This document shows positions 1 through 6,677 of a stretch of 7,042 nucleotides of DNA, one piece after another. The DNA is from Armatimonadota bacterium. GTDB taxonomy: Bacteria > Armatimonadota > Armatimonadia > Armatimonadales > Armatimonadaceae. The notes under the pieces are model-generated. The model was given only the letters and a program-made list of their open reading frames with translations, did no database searches and had not been told where the DNA came from. The translations under genes were made by a program, and so were the position numbers. Location of the stretch: NCBI GenBank assembly GCA_014381035.1, contig JACMIS010000871.1, positions 1 through 7,042 of the forward strand. The letters run 5' to 3'. How positions within the stretch are numbered: the stretch's first letter is position 1; every line of letters starts with the position of its first letter.

Positions 1-1199
1 AACTCAACGCGCACCCGAACATCGCCGTGTACGAACATCACGCGGGCATCGACTTCGCAAAGACCACCGACGACGAGAACGCGGTAGCGGGGGTGTATGT
101 TCTGGACACGGCGGACGGTGAAATCATCACGTTTCTCGCCAACCGCGCCGTGTTGCTCGCTACCGGTGGATGCGGGAACGTGTACACGCATACCACGAAC
201 CCGTCTATCGCGACCGGCGACGGCATGGCGATGGCGTTTCGCGCCGGAGCCACGGTCGGGAATATGGAGTTCATCCAGTTCCACCCGACCACGCTGTTCC
301 ATCCCGGCGCACGCTCATTCCTGATTTCGGAAGCGGTGCGCGGCGAAGGCGGCATCCTGCGCGATAAGGACGGACGCGCCTTTATGGAGGATTACGACGC
401 ACGCGGTAATCTGGCTCCGCGCGACATCGTCGCCCGCGCGATTGACGCCGAGATCAAAAAGCAGAACGTCCAGTGTATGTTCCTGGACTGCACGCATTTA
501 GAAGCGGAAGAGATCCGCCACCGTTTCCCGAACATCTATGCCCGGTGCCTTTCCTACGGGATTGACATGACCGTCGAGCCGATTCCGGTGGTACCCGCCG
601 CGCATTACGCCTGCGGGGGCGTTATTACCGACCTGGATGGGCAGACCAGTCTCCCGCGCCTGTTCGCGTCGGGCGAAGTCACCTGTACCGGGGTCCACGG
701 CGCGAACCGGCTCGCGTCCAACTCACTTGTGGAGGGGTTGGTATTTTCACACCGTGCGTTCGAGTTTTTGCAGGAGTTCGGCGACACCCTGCCGACCGTG
801 GATTGCGACAAAGTCGAGCCGTTCCGTCCCTATCGGGGGCGGGTACAGATCGCCGATACCCAGGCGTTGAAACAGCGCATCCAGACCGCGATGACGCGCT
901 TCGTCGGCATCGTGCGCTCCGACAAACGGCTCGCGCAAGCATCCGCCGCGCTTTCCGTGATCGCCGAGGAGGTGGACATGCTCTACGCGACCTGCCGCCC
1001 GACGGAAGACCTGCTCGAACTGCGCAATCTGTGCCTCGTCTCGCAACTGATCATCCGCTCGGCGCAGGAGCGTAAGGAAAGCCGCGGACTGCACTACACG
1101 AAGGACTACCCGGATACCAAAGAGTCGGAGCGACACGACACGGTTCTGGCGAAACAGAAGAAACCGGGGCAGAAACCGGGCATGGCGATTTTGAAGTAG
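1..1199 (+). CDS. nadB: L-aspartate oxidase, 3' part (N-terminus outside window)
   Basis: Flavoenzyme that oxidises L-aspartate to iminoaspartate, which quinolinate synthase NadA uses in the first steps of de novo NAD synthesis; cytoplasmic. The reading frame is open from base 3 with no start in sight, so the gene begins upstream. About 400 of the usual roughly 530 residues are present, and the N-terminal GxGxxG FAD-binding part is missing. Visible family blocks are ATGGCG with the following TNP/TGDG segment (about 159-225), MEFIQFHPT (His codon at 282), APRDIVARAID (about 414-446), PVVPAAHYACGG (about 588-620) and GVHGANRLASNSLVEGL (about 690-740). From memory of E. coli NadB, the His and Arg residues in these blocks are the substrate-binding and catalytic ones. 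The helical C-terminal domain with LRNLCLVSQLIIRSAQERKESRG is intact. It ends in TAG directly against a hairpin and converges on the minus-strand operon. The fumarate reductase/succinate dehydrogenase flavoproteins are relatives, but the HYACGG and HGANRLASNSL context with this C-terminus fits NadB best. Confidence 0.96.
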   Translation, partial: LNAHPNIAVYEHHAGIDFAKTTDDENAVAGVYVLDTADGEIITFLANRAVLLATGGCGNVYTHTTNPSIATGDGMAMAFRAGATVGNMEFIQFHPTTLFHPGARSFLISEAVRGEGGILRDKDGRAFMEDYDARGNLAPRDIVARAIDAEIKKQNVQCMFLDCTHLEAEEIRHRFPNIYARCLSYGIDMTVEPIPVVPAAHYACGGVITDLDGQTSLPRLFASGEVTCTGVHGANRLASNSLVEGLVFSHRAFEFLQEFGDTLPTVDCDKVEPFRPYRGRVQIADTQALKQRIQTAMTRFVGIVRSDKRLAQASAALSVIAEEVDMLYATCRPTEDLLELRNLCLVSQLIIRSAQERKESRGLHYTKDYPDTKESERHDTVLAKQKKPGQKPGMAILK

Positions 1200-1246
1200 G
1201 TGATTGGGTTGTTGGGTGATTCTCCCTTTCCCAACAACCCAACCAC
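1200..1246. terminator. Hairpin filling the nadB / hydrolase convergent gap
   Basis: A 17-bp stem (1200-1216 with 1230-1246) closes a 13-nt loop (1217-1229). It occupies every base between the nadB stop (1197-1199) and the hydrolase stop (1249-1247). The only imperfect pair is A1203 with C1243, which becomes a G-U wobble in minus-strand RNA, so the minus transcript folds without a break. There is no T-run on either side, so it is not a textbook intrinsic terminator. A bidirectional U-less terminator or a 3'-end protecting stem is the likely role. The structure is seen directly; the function is inferred. Confidence 0.72.
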
Positions 1247-2089
1247 TTATACCCCGTGATCTTTGAACCAGGCGAGCAGTTTCGCGAAGGCGTCTTTCGC
1301 GTCTGTTTCGTTGTAGGACGGGCGGTAGTCGGCGTGGAAGCCGTGTTCGGAGTCCGGGTAAACGATGATTTGCGAGCCACTTTTCCCGGTCGCGAGTGCC
1401 GCTTTCATCGCGTCCACATCGGCGAGCGGAATCCCGGTGTCTTTCCCGCCGTATAGACCGAGCACCGGCACGGTGAGGGTCGGCGCGATGCTGACCGCCG
1501 TTGTCGGCGCGACGGGTCCCCTGCCTTTCGCGAGCGTGCCGTACCACGCTCCCCCGGCTTTCACCTGCGGGTTGTGCGCCGCATACAGCCAGACGATGCG
1601 CCCGCCCCAGCAGAAACCGGTGATCGCAAGTTTCGCGGCATCCACAATCCCGGTCGCTTTCACGTGCGCCACGGTAGCGTCCAGGTCACTCATGACCTGC
1701 GTATCCGGGACTTTGCCGACGACTTCAAGGATCTGTGGAATGTCCTTGAGTTTCGACACGTCGCCCTGCCGTGCAAACAGCTCGGGCGCGATGGCGAAAT
1801 AGCCCCGTTTGGCGAAGCGTCGGCACACATCCTTGATGTGCTCGTGCACCCCGAACACCTCCTGCACGACGATGACCACGGGAAGGTTCGCGCCGTGCGC
1901 CGGGTACGCCTGATACGCAGGAACCATAAGCCCGTCCGGTGCTTTGATCCGTGTCTCGTCCGCGATCAAGCCAGCGGAATCGGTAGTGATTGCGGCTTCG
2001 GCGATGGGTTGCACGGCGAGTGCGAAGCCTGTGGAGAGCCCGGACACCAGCAAGGCGCGGCGGGTAAGAGAGTCATTCATTACGTTCAT
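1247..2089 (-). CDS. Secreted dienelactone hydrolase family protein
   Basis: Alpha/beta-hydrolase of the dienelactone hydrolase family, about 280 residues and probably exported. Counted from the ATG at 2089, residues 5-32 form a Tat-type signal: S-L-T-R-R-A-L-L, a hydrophobic stretch, then an A-E-A-A cleavage region. The mature part carries QEVFG (Glu77), the nucleophile elbow GFCWGG (Cys160), [11 protein letters not shown] (Asp217) and SEHGFH (His249 by analogy). This is the Cys-Asp-His triad plus Glu of the family, in the usual order and spacing. Family members hydrolyse dienelactones or other small esters and lactones; the substrate here cannot be told, and nothing nearby points to chlorocatechol degradation. 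It is the last gene of the minus-strand operon, 12 nt after the TIM-barrel gene. A GTG at 2098 (283 residues) and an ATG at 2080 are alternative starts; none has a strong ribosome binding site. It ends in TAA directly against the 1200-1246 hairpin. Confidence 0.92.
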   Translation of the reverse strand: MNVMNDSLTRRALLVSGLSTGFALAVQPIAEAAITTDSAGLIADETRIKAPDGLMVPAYQAYPAHGANLPVVIVVQEVFGVHEHIKDVCRRFAKRGYFAIAPELFARQGDVSKLKDIPQILEVVGKVPDTQVMSDLDATVAHVKATGIVDAAKLAITGFCWGGRIVWLYAAHNPQVKAGGAWYGTLAKGRGPVAPTTAVSIAPTLTVPVLGLYGGKDTGIPLADVDAMKAALATGKSGSQIIVYPDSEHGFHADYRPSYNETDAKDAFAKLLAWFKDHGV

Positions 2090-2101
2090 TCGGTCCACTT
2101 T

Positions 2102-2950
2102 CTAAGGCGTATCGTCTAAAGTGTACCTGTTCTCGCGCAAAAACTCTGCCTGCCGCTCGATCCCGCCCCAGGTGTCGTTCGGGTCGGACGCGACAAGCGT
2201 GTAGGGTCCGGCGTATCCCGTCCGCGCGAGAATATCGAGGCAATGTCGCCAATCGGTCTCGTCCATCACGCTGTTCGCGTCGATCCGGCACTTCGCGTGG
2301 CTCGATTCGGCGTAACGCGCGATCTGTCGCAACGAGTCGTATTTGTCGTCCCGATTGTCCCAGTTGCCGAAGTCGAAACAAAAACCGATCACACCGCCAA
2401 GTTCGGCGAAAAGAGTGTGTATCGAGTCCGGCGCGTCGAGGGTCGGGAACCAGTTTTCCGTCATCACCCGCACGCCGCGCAGATACCCTTCCATCGCCAA
2501 CGCACGGAAGCGGTCTTGCGCGTTGGAGAGCGTTTCCGGCGACGGGGGCTGCTTTCCGGCAATCACGCGGGCGCACCGCGCCCCGAGCATCCCCGCGACA
2601 TCCAGCCATTCGCGTACAAATTCGGTGTCCCGCCCGCCGTGCTCGGGATGAACAATATCGCCGTCATCGATCAAAACATTCCACAGTTCGACACCCGATT
2701 CGCGGACGGCGGCACTGAATTCGTCACGATATGTACTGTCGGGCGGCAGGTGGAAGTGGCACAACTCCATCGTCTTGATGCCGCGCTTGGCAAGGCTCGC
2801 GGGAACATCCAACAGATCCAGCGTCCCCGGCGTGGAGCCGATCATGAAGGCGGACGGGTCGCCGGGTCGTCCGGGGTATGTCGTGCCAATCAGCGGGTGT
2901 AATGCCCATGTCGAAACCGAGACACGGGGCGTTGTTGCAATCGGTGTCAT
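2102..2950 (-). CDS. Xylose isomerase-like TIM barrel (sugar isomerase/epimerase family)
   Basis: A 282-residue protein of the xylose isomerase-like TIM-barrel (AP endonuclease 2-like) superfamily, which interconverts sugars or related polyols using a divalent metal. Supporting segments are RVSVSTWALHP at the N-terminus, GIKTMELCHFHL (strand 2), GVELWNVLIDDGD (strand 3), ARVIAG (strand 4), GVRVMTENW with candidate ligand Glu165, GFCFDFGNW with Asp193, SHAKC with His218 and Lys220, and a C-terminal YAGPYTLVASDP. Relatives normally have a ligand Glu in this last strand (S-L-E-V type); here Val253 occupies that position, so metal binding may be altered. The ATG at 2950 was chosen because an upstream extension to 3097 would run through the end of murJ and has no family character; only a weak GATGG lies before it. 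It starts 7 nt after the murJ stop and ends in TAG just before the hydrolase gene, so it is within the operon. The exact substrate is unknown. Confidence 0.86.
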   Translation of the reverse strand: MTPIATTPRVSVSTWALHPLIGTTYPGRPGDPSAFMIGSTPGTLDLLDVPASLAKRGIKTMELCHFHLPPDSTYRDEFSAAVRESGVELWNVLIDDGDIVHPEHGGRDTEFVREWLDVAGMLGARCARVIAGKQPPSPETLSNAQDRFRALAMEGYLRGVRVMTENWFPTLDAPDSIHTLFAELGGVIGFCFDFGNWDNRDDKYDSLRQIARYAESSHAKCRIDANSVMDETDWRHCLDILARTGYAGPYTLVASDPNDTWGGIERQAEFLRENRYTLDDTP

Positions 2951-2957
2951 ATTACCA

Positions 2958-4658
2958 TCAGGATACCGCACCCGGTTCGTCCGTCGCACCCGTCGGCACC
3001 CGTGGTTTGCGAAACATTTCCCGGATCGTCCACAACTCCGGCACCCGTAGCAAATAACACAGCACGGCATAAGCGACGCAGGCACCGCCCCCGACAACGA
3101 GAAGTGCGATCAGTGCGCCACCCTTCCCGCCCGGCAGGAACGGCTCCAGTGCCTGATTGGCAAACCATGCCCCTGCCCCGACCACCAGTGATGTTGCGGT
3201 GATTTTAGCGGTACTGGCGGCGATTCCGGGCAGATCCAGACCGCCCTTTGTTTTGCGGTGCAGGAGCGCGAGCAACGACCCCATCGCGATTATCCCGCAC
3301 AGTGACGTGATCAAAGCAAGTCCGATATATCCGTCCGGGTTCCATTTGGTATAAAACTGCGCCGAGACGAAAAATAGTACGACCATCGGTGTCGTTACCA
3401 GAACCGCGGTACGCGTATCCTGCACGGCGTGGAAACCGCGCGCCAGAATCGCGGAGCCGGACCATGCGAACGTGGCGACACCGTAACCCACCAACGCGTT
3501 CGCCGCCATCGGCACATCGGTTTCGGTGAATTTGCCGCCGACGAAAAGCAGTCGGATAACCGGGTACGCCAGAGCGCATAAAATCGTCGAGGCAGGGATC
3601 GTCAGGAAGAAGACGCGGCGCAGTCCGTCGCTTACCGCCGTCCGGTATCCTTCCCAATCTTTTTTGCCCGCCATGACCGAAATCGTCGGCAGGAGCGCGA
3701 TGGCGAACGCTTGCGCGAAGACACCGATAGGCATTTGCGTGACGTTATAGGCGTTCGTTAACGCGGCGAGCCGGTCGTCGTCAGGCAAGACACGGGCGGT
3801 CAGCCACATGTTCAGTTGGGAAAGGGACAAACCGAGAACCGCCGTTCCCATCAACTTTCCCATCGTCTGGACGCCGGGATGACGAAGGTCGAAACCGGGG
3901 TACCACCGGACGCCGCCGCGAATCATATCCCAGACAGGCAACAGGATACTGCCGCAAAACGCGCCCCCGACCGCGCCCCAGGCGACCGCCGAAAGACCGT
4001 ATTTCGCGCCGAAGAAGACGCAACCGACGATCTGCCCGACATTATACAGAACGGGACCGAGACCGGGCACGAGGAAGCGTTTCCGCGCATACAGCGTTCC
4101 CATCATCAGACCGCCGACGAGCAGAAGCCACTGCACGGGAAGCAGAATCCGTGTGTACCGCGCCGTTTCGAGGACGCCTTCCGGCGAGAACTTCGGGTTG
4201 AGCAAGCGCGTGAGCGGGACGACAAACAGTTCCATGCCGACGACAACGACCGCGACGACGACTGCGACAATCGAGATGATCGAGCCGAACGCCCGCCACG
4301 CGTCTTCTTCCTTGTCCTCGGAAACGTAGCGCGTAAAGATGGGCACGAAAACCGACGACATGACGCCGCCCGCGAGTATCAGCGAGATGATGTCGGGCAC
4401 CCCGAACGCGGCGCGGAAGATAGTCACCGTGTCCCCGCGCCCGAATTGATACGCGAGCGCGGTGTCGCGTAGCACGCCGGTGATCCGGGACAGAAGCACA
4501 AGTATCACCGTCAACCCTGCCGCCCGTGCGATACCGGCGGTGGACGGTTTTGGCGCGGGAGCATCGGAAGCAGAAGCGGCAGCGGGAGTTACAGTTGCCA
4601 TACGGGGGTTATGGTATGTCAGTTCGATTACTTTGTCAAGCAAAGCGTCGGCGGGCAT
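2958..4658 (-). CDS. murJ: Lipid II flippase MurJ
   Basis: Integral membrane protein of the MOP/MviN family that flips lipid II across the cytoplasmic membrane for peptidoglycan synthesis. The 566 residues counted from the ATG at 4658 contain about 14 hydrophobic segments. Family blocks are SRITGVLRDTALAYQFG (56-73; Arg58 and Arg64 match E. coli Arg18 and Arg24), PDIISLILAGGVMSSVFVPIFTRY (88-111), LSLSQLNMWLTARVL (277-291), NVTQMPIGVFAQAFAIALLP (305-324) and YPVIRLLFVGGKFT (365-378). Compared with E. coli from memory, Arg52, Glu57 and Arg270 correspond to Ser92, Gly97 and Asn305. An Ala/Pro-rich tail of about 40 residues precedes the first membrane segment. Start choice: 4658 is preceded by GGAG at a 7-nt spacing. 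An ATG at 4676 overlaps the upstream stop as TAATG but lacks a ribosome binding site, and the ATG at 4601 gives the most ordinary N-terminus (547 residues). Third gene of the operon; ends in TGA. Confidence 0.95.
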   Translation of the reverse strand: MPADALLDKVIELTYHNPRMATVTPAAASASDAPAPKPSTAGIARAAGLTVILVLLSRITGVLRDTALAYQFGRGDTVTIFRAAFGVPDIISLILAGGVMSSVFVPIFTRYVSEDKEEDAWRAFGSIISIVAVVVAVVVVGMELFVVPLTRLLNPKFSPEGVLETARYTRILLPVQWLLLVGGLMMGTLYARKRFLVPGLGPVLYNVGQIVGCVFFGAKYGLSAVAWGAVGGAFCGSILLPVWDMIRGGVRWYPGFDLRHPGVQTMGKLMGTAVLGLSLSQLNMWLTARVLPDDDRLAALTNAYNVTQMPIGVFAQAFAIALLPTISVMAGKKDWEGYRTAVSDGLRRVFFLTIPASTILCALAYPVIRLLFVGGKFTETDVPMAANALVGYGVATFAWSGSAILARGFHAVQDTRTAVLVTTPMVVLFFVSAQFYTKWNPDGYIGLALITSLCGIIAMGSLLALLHRKTKGGLDLPGIAASTAKITATSLVVGAGAWFANQALEPFLPGGKGGALIALLVVGGGACVAYAVLCYLLRVPELWTIREMFRKPRVPTGATDEPGAVS

Positions 4659-4663
4659 AATAC

Positions 4664-4669
4664 ATCTCC
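4664..4669 (-). promoter_or_regulatory. Ribosome binding site deciding the murJ start
   Basis: Minus-strand GGAGAT, with 7 nt between GGAG and the ATG at 4658. It is the only clear Shine-Dalgarno sequence among the three candidate murJ starts, so it favours 4658 over 4676 and 4601. It lies just past the stop of the macro-domain gene, so coupling with that gene's translation is possible. Confidence 0.55.
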
Positions 4670-4675
4670 GCGCCA

Positions 4676-5302
4676 TTACGGACGTTGTAGATCGCGGAAC
4701 GCCAAGCCTTGCATGGCTAAATGCCGCTCCTCGGCGATTGCCCACGAGACCGGGTGCGGTGCTTTGTCGAGCAGGATCGCGTCTATCGCCACGCGCATCT
4801 GGCGGGCGCACACATCCGGGCGGACTTGCCCGACACCGGTTCCCATGCCGGGAAAAGCTATTGTTTTTACTACGTCCGCTATCGGCGTACCGTCCGGGAA
4901 AACATACTCTTTCACCAGTAGCAATGCGGCGCGGGCGGCGAGGTATGGGTTGACAGAGTCCTTTAAGATCATCGGGACACGCATCGTCGGCGCGGCGATG
5001 AGATAGGGGATTTTCGCATGGTCGGTTTTAACGATCTCCGCCGCGCCGACGATCAGTTCGCCATGGTGACGCTCCCGAATGATCTTTTTCAAGCGCGATT
5101 CGACATGCCATCCGAAAAACTGAGAGTAGAACAGGTCTATGCCACCATCCATAAAGCCGAACGAATTCGCGGGCGACACGACGGCGTCGCACTCGACATC
5201 GAAAATCGAGCCGCGATGGACGGTGACGAACGGCAGATCGCCGCAAAAAACTTCCCAGGCGTCCGCGAGGGGCGGTTCGACAGCGGCGAAAACCAGATTC
5301 AC
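4676..5302 (-). CDS. Macro domain protein (ADP-ribose-binding type)
   Basis: A 208-residue single-domain protein with macro-domain hallmarks: GSI at 31-33 (usually GDI), then DAVVSPANSFGFMDGGID at 39-56, which contains the Asn46 and Gly-Gly-x-Asp pattern that contacts the distal ribose in this fold. The APTMRVP segment (104-110) and the phosphate loop PGMGTGVG (151-158) follow. Macro domains bind ADP-ribose and related nucleotides, and some remove ADP-ribose or O-acetyl-ADP-ribose groups. Whether this one is a binder or an enzyme cannot be decided from sequence. The PANSFG-MDGGID plus PTMRVP pattern fits a stand-alone macro-like family rather than DarG or MacroD. The GTG start overlaps the stop of the DinB-fold gene as GTGA, indicating translational coupling; no strong ribosome binding site is seen. 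It ends in TAA overlapping or adjoining murJ. It is cytoplasmic, with no signal or membrane segment. Confidence 0.88.
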   Translation of the reverse strand: MNLVFAAVEPPLADAWEVFCGDLPFVTVHRGSIFDVECDAVVSPANSFGFMDGGIDLFYSQFFGWHVESRLKKIIRERHHGELIVGAAEIVKTDHAKIPYLIAAPTMRVPMILKDSVNPYLAARAALLLVKEYVFPDGTPIADVVKTIAFPGMGTGVGQVRPDVCARQMRVAIDAILLDKAPHPVSWAIAEERHLAMQGLAFRDLQRP

Positions 5303-5778
5303 GGCGCGGCTTTCAGTTCGACCGCCTGCCGCAGATGAAAACCGTCATGTGCCAGAATCAGGAACGCCTGCCGTTCGATAGACAGCGTGCCGACATTCTC
5401 GCGCTCGGCGGTGCGGTTCCACTCTTCGCCCTGCAGTGCGGTGAGCAGTGCCACGGTCGCGGCGCGACGCTCGGTAAACCAGAGGAGCGATTCATACGGG
5501 TTCGTGTGCGCGTAATCCCCGATCACGGCGGCTTGATCCTCGTCCCAGTTCGGCAGATGTGGGTTTGCCTCGGTGCGCGTTCGGAAGATCCGCTCCCGGC
5601 AAACCGGCTCCCAATCGGCGAGATGGGCGATCATTTCCCGCAACGTGAACCGCTCGGGGTCGGGTCGGGCGTCCCAGACGGGCGAGTCCGGGGGTAGATC
5701 GGCGACCAGGGCGGAAAGTACCAGAGGAGTACCTTCCAGCGAGGATAGGATGTAACGAATAATGTAGGGCGCAAGCAT
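5299..5778 (-). CDS. DinB-fold (YfiT/DUF664-like) putative metal-dependent protein
   Basis: A 159-residue four-helix-bundle protein of the DinB/YfiT superfamily. The metal-binding His triad is visible: His52 in REMIAHLADWE, and His144 and His148 in ILAHDGFHLRQ, the HxxxH pattern at the expected C-terminal position. The ERFTLREMIAHLADWE block and the DYAHTNPYESLLWFTERRAA region are also typical, and the length is normal. Characterised members include thiol-dependent transferases and isomerases, but most are of unknown function; no reaction can be assigned. It is the first gene of the operon. Its ATG lies only 6 nt from a likely -10 box and has no Shine-Dalgarno sequence, so it may be translated from a leaderless mRNA. 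Its TGA stop overlaps the GTG of the macro-domain gene. Confidence 0.87.
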   Translation of the reverse strand: MLAPYIIRYILSSLEGTPLVLSALVADLPPDSPVWDARPDPERFTLREMIAHLADWEPVCRERIFRTRTEANPHLPNWDEDQAAVIGDYAHTNPYESLLWFTERRAATVALLTALQGEEWNRTAERENVGTLSIERQAFLILAHDGFHLRQAVELKAAP

Positions 5779-5784
5779 ACCGGA

Positions 5785-5814
5785 AGTGTATCAAAATCCC
5801 CGGAACTTTGACAA
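5785..5814 (-). promoter_or_regulatory. Predicted operon promoter (leaderless start)
   Basis: On the minus strand, TTGTCA (5814-5809) and TACACT (5790-5785) are separated by 18 nt. Six bases (TCCGGT) then separate the -10 box from the ATG of the DinB-fold gene. A start about 6-7 nt after the -10 would fall on or beside the ATG, which agrees with the absence of a ribosome binding site. The -35 box overlaps that of the divergent promoter. Assigned by eye. Confidence 0.5.
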
Positions 5815-5837
5815 CCTATATCAATCCATGCTACGTT
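5808..5837 (+). promoter_or_regulatory. Predicted promoter of the epimerase-like gene
   Basis: A perfect TTGACA (5808-5813) is followed after 18 nt by TACGTT (5832-5837), with TG at 5829-5830 forming an extended -10 (TGcTACGTT). The -10 core is weak (3 of 6 to consensus). If it is used, the leader is only about 13 nt, and the start would lie inside or beside the GGGGGAG ribosome binding site. Confidence 0.45.
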
Positions 5838-5840
5838 GAA

Positions 5841-5847
5841 GGGGGAG
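5841..5847 (+). promoter_or_regulatory. Ribosome binding site of the epimerase-like gene
   Basis: GGGGGAG lies 9 nt before the ATG at 5857, in a purine-rich stretch. It supports 5857 rather than an upstream in-frame TTG at 5836. An ATG at 5849 is in another frame. Confidence 0.7.
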
Positions 5848-5856
5848 AATGAACGA

Positions 5857-6639
5857 ATGAAACTGGGCGTTTGTGCCGGGGCAGACAAGGCTCCAATCCT
5901 CGCGGACGCGGGCGTAGATTTTATCGAGCTGGGCGTGACCGGTGCCCTGTCACCGTTAACCGACGAGAGCGCGTGGGCGGAAAAGCGCGACACCTTCCTC
6001 GCCCTCCCCCTTCCTGTCGAAACCTTTAACGTGTTCCTTCCCGGTACGCTTCGCATCACTGGCGAACCCGACCAACTGGCGGACAGCGCGACCGTGCGCG
6101 ACTATGTTTTCACCGCGTTGCGCCGGGCGCGGGAGATCGGCGGCAAAGTGATTGTTTTCGGCAGTGGCGGGGCACGCCGCGTTCCCGACGGATTCGCAAA
6201 AGAAAGCGCGGCAGAGCAGATACGCGACTTTCTGCGCATCTGCGCCGAAGCGACCGAGGAGACCGGTATCGTTATCGCCATCGAACCACTCAATCAGGGC
6301 GAGTGCAACATCATCAACACCGTGGCGGAAGCGGTTACGGAATACGCGGCGATATTGAACCATCCCGGAATACGGGTGCTCGCCGACACCTACCACATGG
6401 AACTCGAAAACGAGGCGATCTCGGTGATCGCGGAACACGCCCCGTTTATCGCGCACGTCCACACGGCAGATACCAAACGCGTCGCGCCGGGGCAGGGCGA
6501 ATACGACCACGCCGCCCTGTTCCGCACCTTGCGCGACGCCGGATACACCGGGCGGCTTTCCGTGGAAGCCAACTTCACAAACTTAGAAACCGAAATCGCC
6601 GACGTGATGCGACACCTGCGTAACGCTGAGAAGCAGTAA
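5857..6639 (+). CDS. Ketose 3-epimerase-like TIM barrel (sugar isomerase/epimerase)
   Basis: A 260-residue xylose isomerase-like TIM barrel resembling D-tagatose/D-psicose 3-epimerases and hydroxypyruvate isomerases. The full metal-ligand set is visible: Glu143 in IEPLNQGECNIINT, Asp177 in LADTYHMELEN, His202 in AHVHTADTKRVAPGQGEYDH and Glu237 in LSVEANF. Accessory positions known from the ketose 3-epimerases also match: His180 three residues after the Asp ligand and Arg208 six after the His ligand. The length is slightly below the roughly 290 residues of characterised epimerases. Likely reaction: metal-dependent epimerisation or isomerisation of a ketose or related small sugar; the substrate is not deducible. 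Cytoplasmic, with no signal peptide. The ATG at 5857 has a good ribosome binding site. It is transcribed alone, divergent from the five-gene operon, and ends in TAA about 40 nt before the long hairpin. Confidence 0.92.
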   Translation: MKLGVCAGADKAPILADAGVDFIELGVTGALSPLTDESAWAEKRDTFLALPLPVETFNVFLPGTLRITGEPDQLADSATVRDYVFTALRRAREIGGKVIVFGSGGARRVPDGFAKESAAEQIRDFLRICAEATEETGIVIAIEPLNQGECNIINTVAEAVTEYAAILNHPGIRVLADTYHMELENEAISVIAEHAPFIAHVHTADTKRVAPGQGEYDHAALFRTLRDAGYTGRLSVEANFTNLETEIADVMRHLRNAEKQ

Positions 6640-6677
6640 GCCGTTTCACGTCATCCTGCAATAGATCGAGACAGGAA

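Noticed and set aside
747..1547. Long minus-strand open frame of 266 codons antisense to nadB and the hydrolase 3' end
   Set aside because: It is Arg-rich, has no recognisable motif, runs through a hairpin and two well-supported genes, and is an expected shadow in high-GC DNA.
2243..2902. Plus-strand open frame of 219 codons antisense to the TIM-barrel gene
   Set aside because: No family character, and the minus-strand frame has clear TIM-barrel strands and metal ligands.
2951..3097. Upstream extension of the 2102-2950 TIM-barrel gene to an earlier start
   Set aside because: The added 49 residues are the murJ C-terminus read in another frame, Cys/Arg-rich and unlike the family; the ATG at 2950 fits the normal N-terminus.
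3816..4472. Plus-strand open frame of 218 codons antisense to murJ
   Set aside because: Low-complexity charged composition (Arg, Asp, Glu) from the complement of membrane-segment codons; the murJ frame fully explains the region.
4676..5302. DarT/DarG-type toxin-antitoxin involving the macro domain
   Set aside because: No DarT-like ADP-ribosyltransferase is adjacent, the protein lacks the DarG C-terminal region, and its motifs fit a stand-alone macro-like family.
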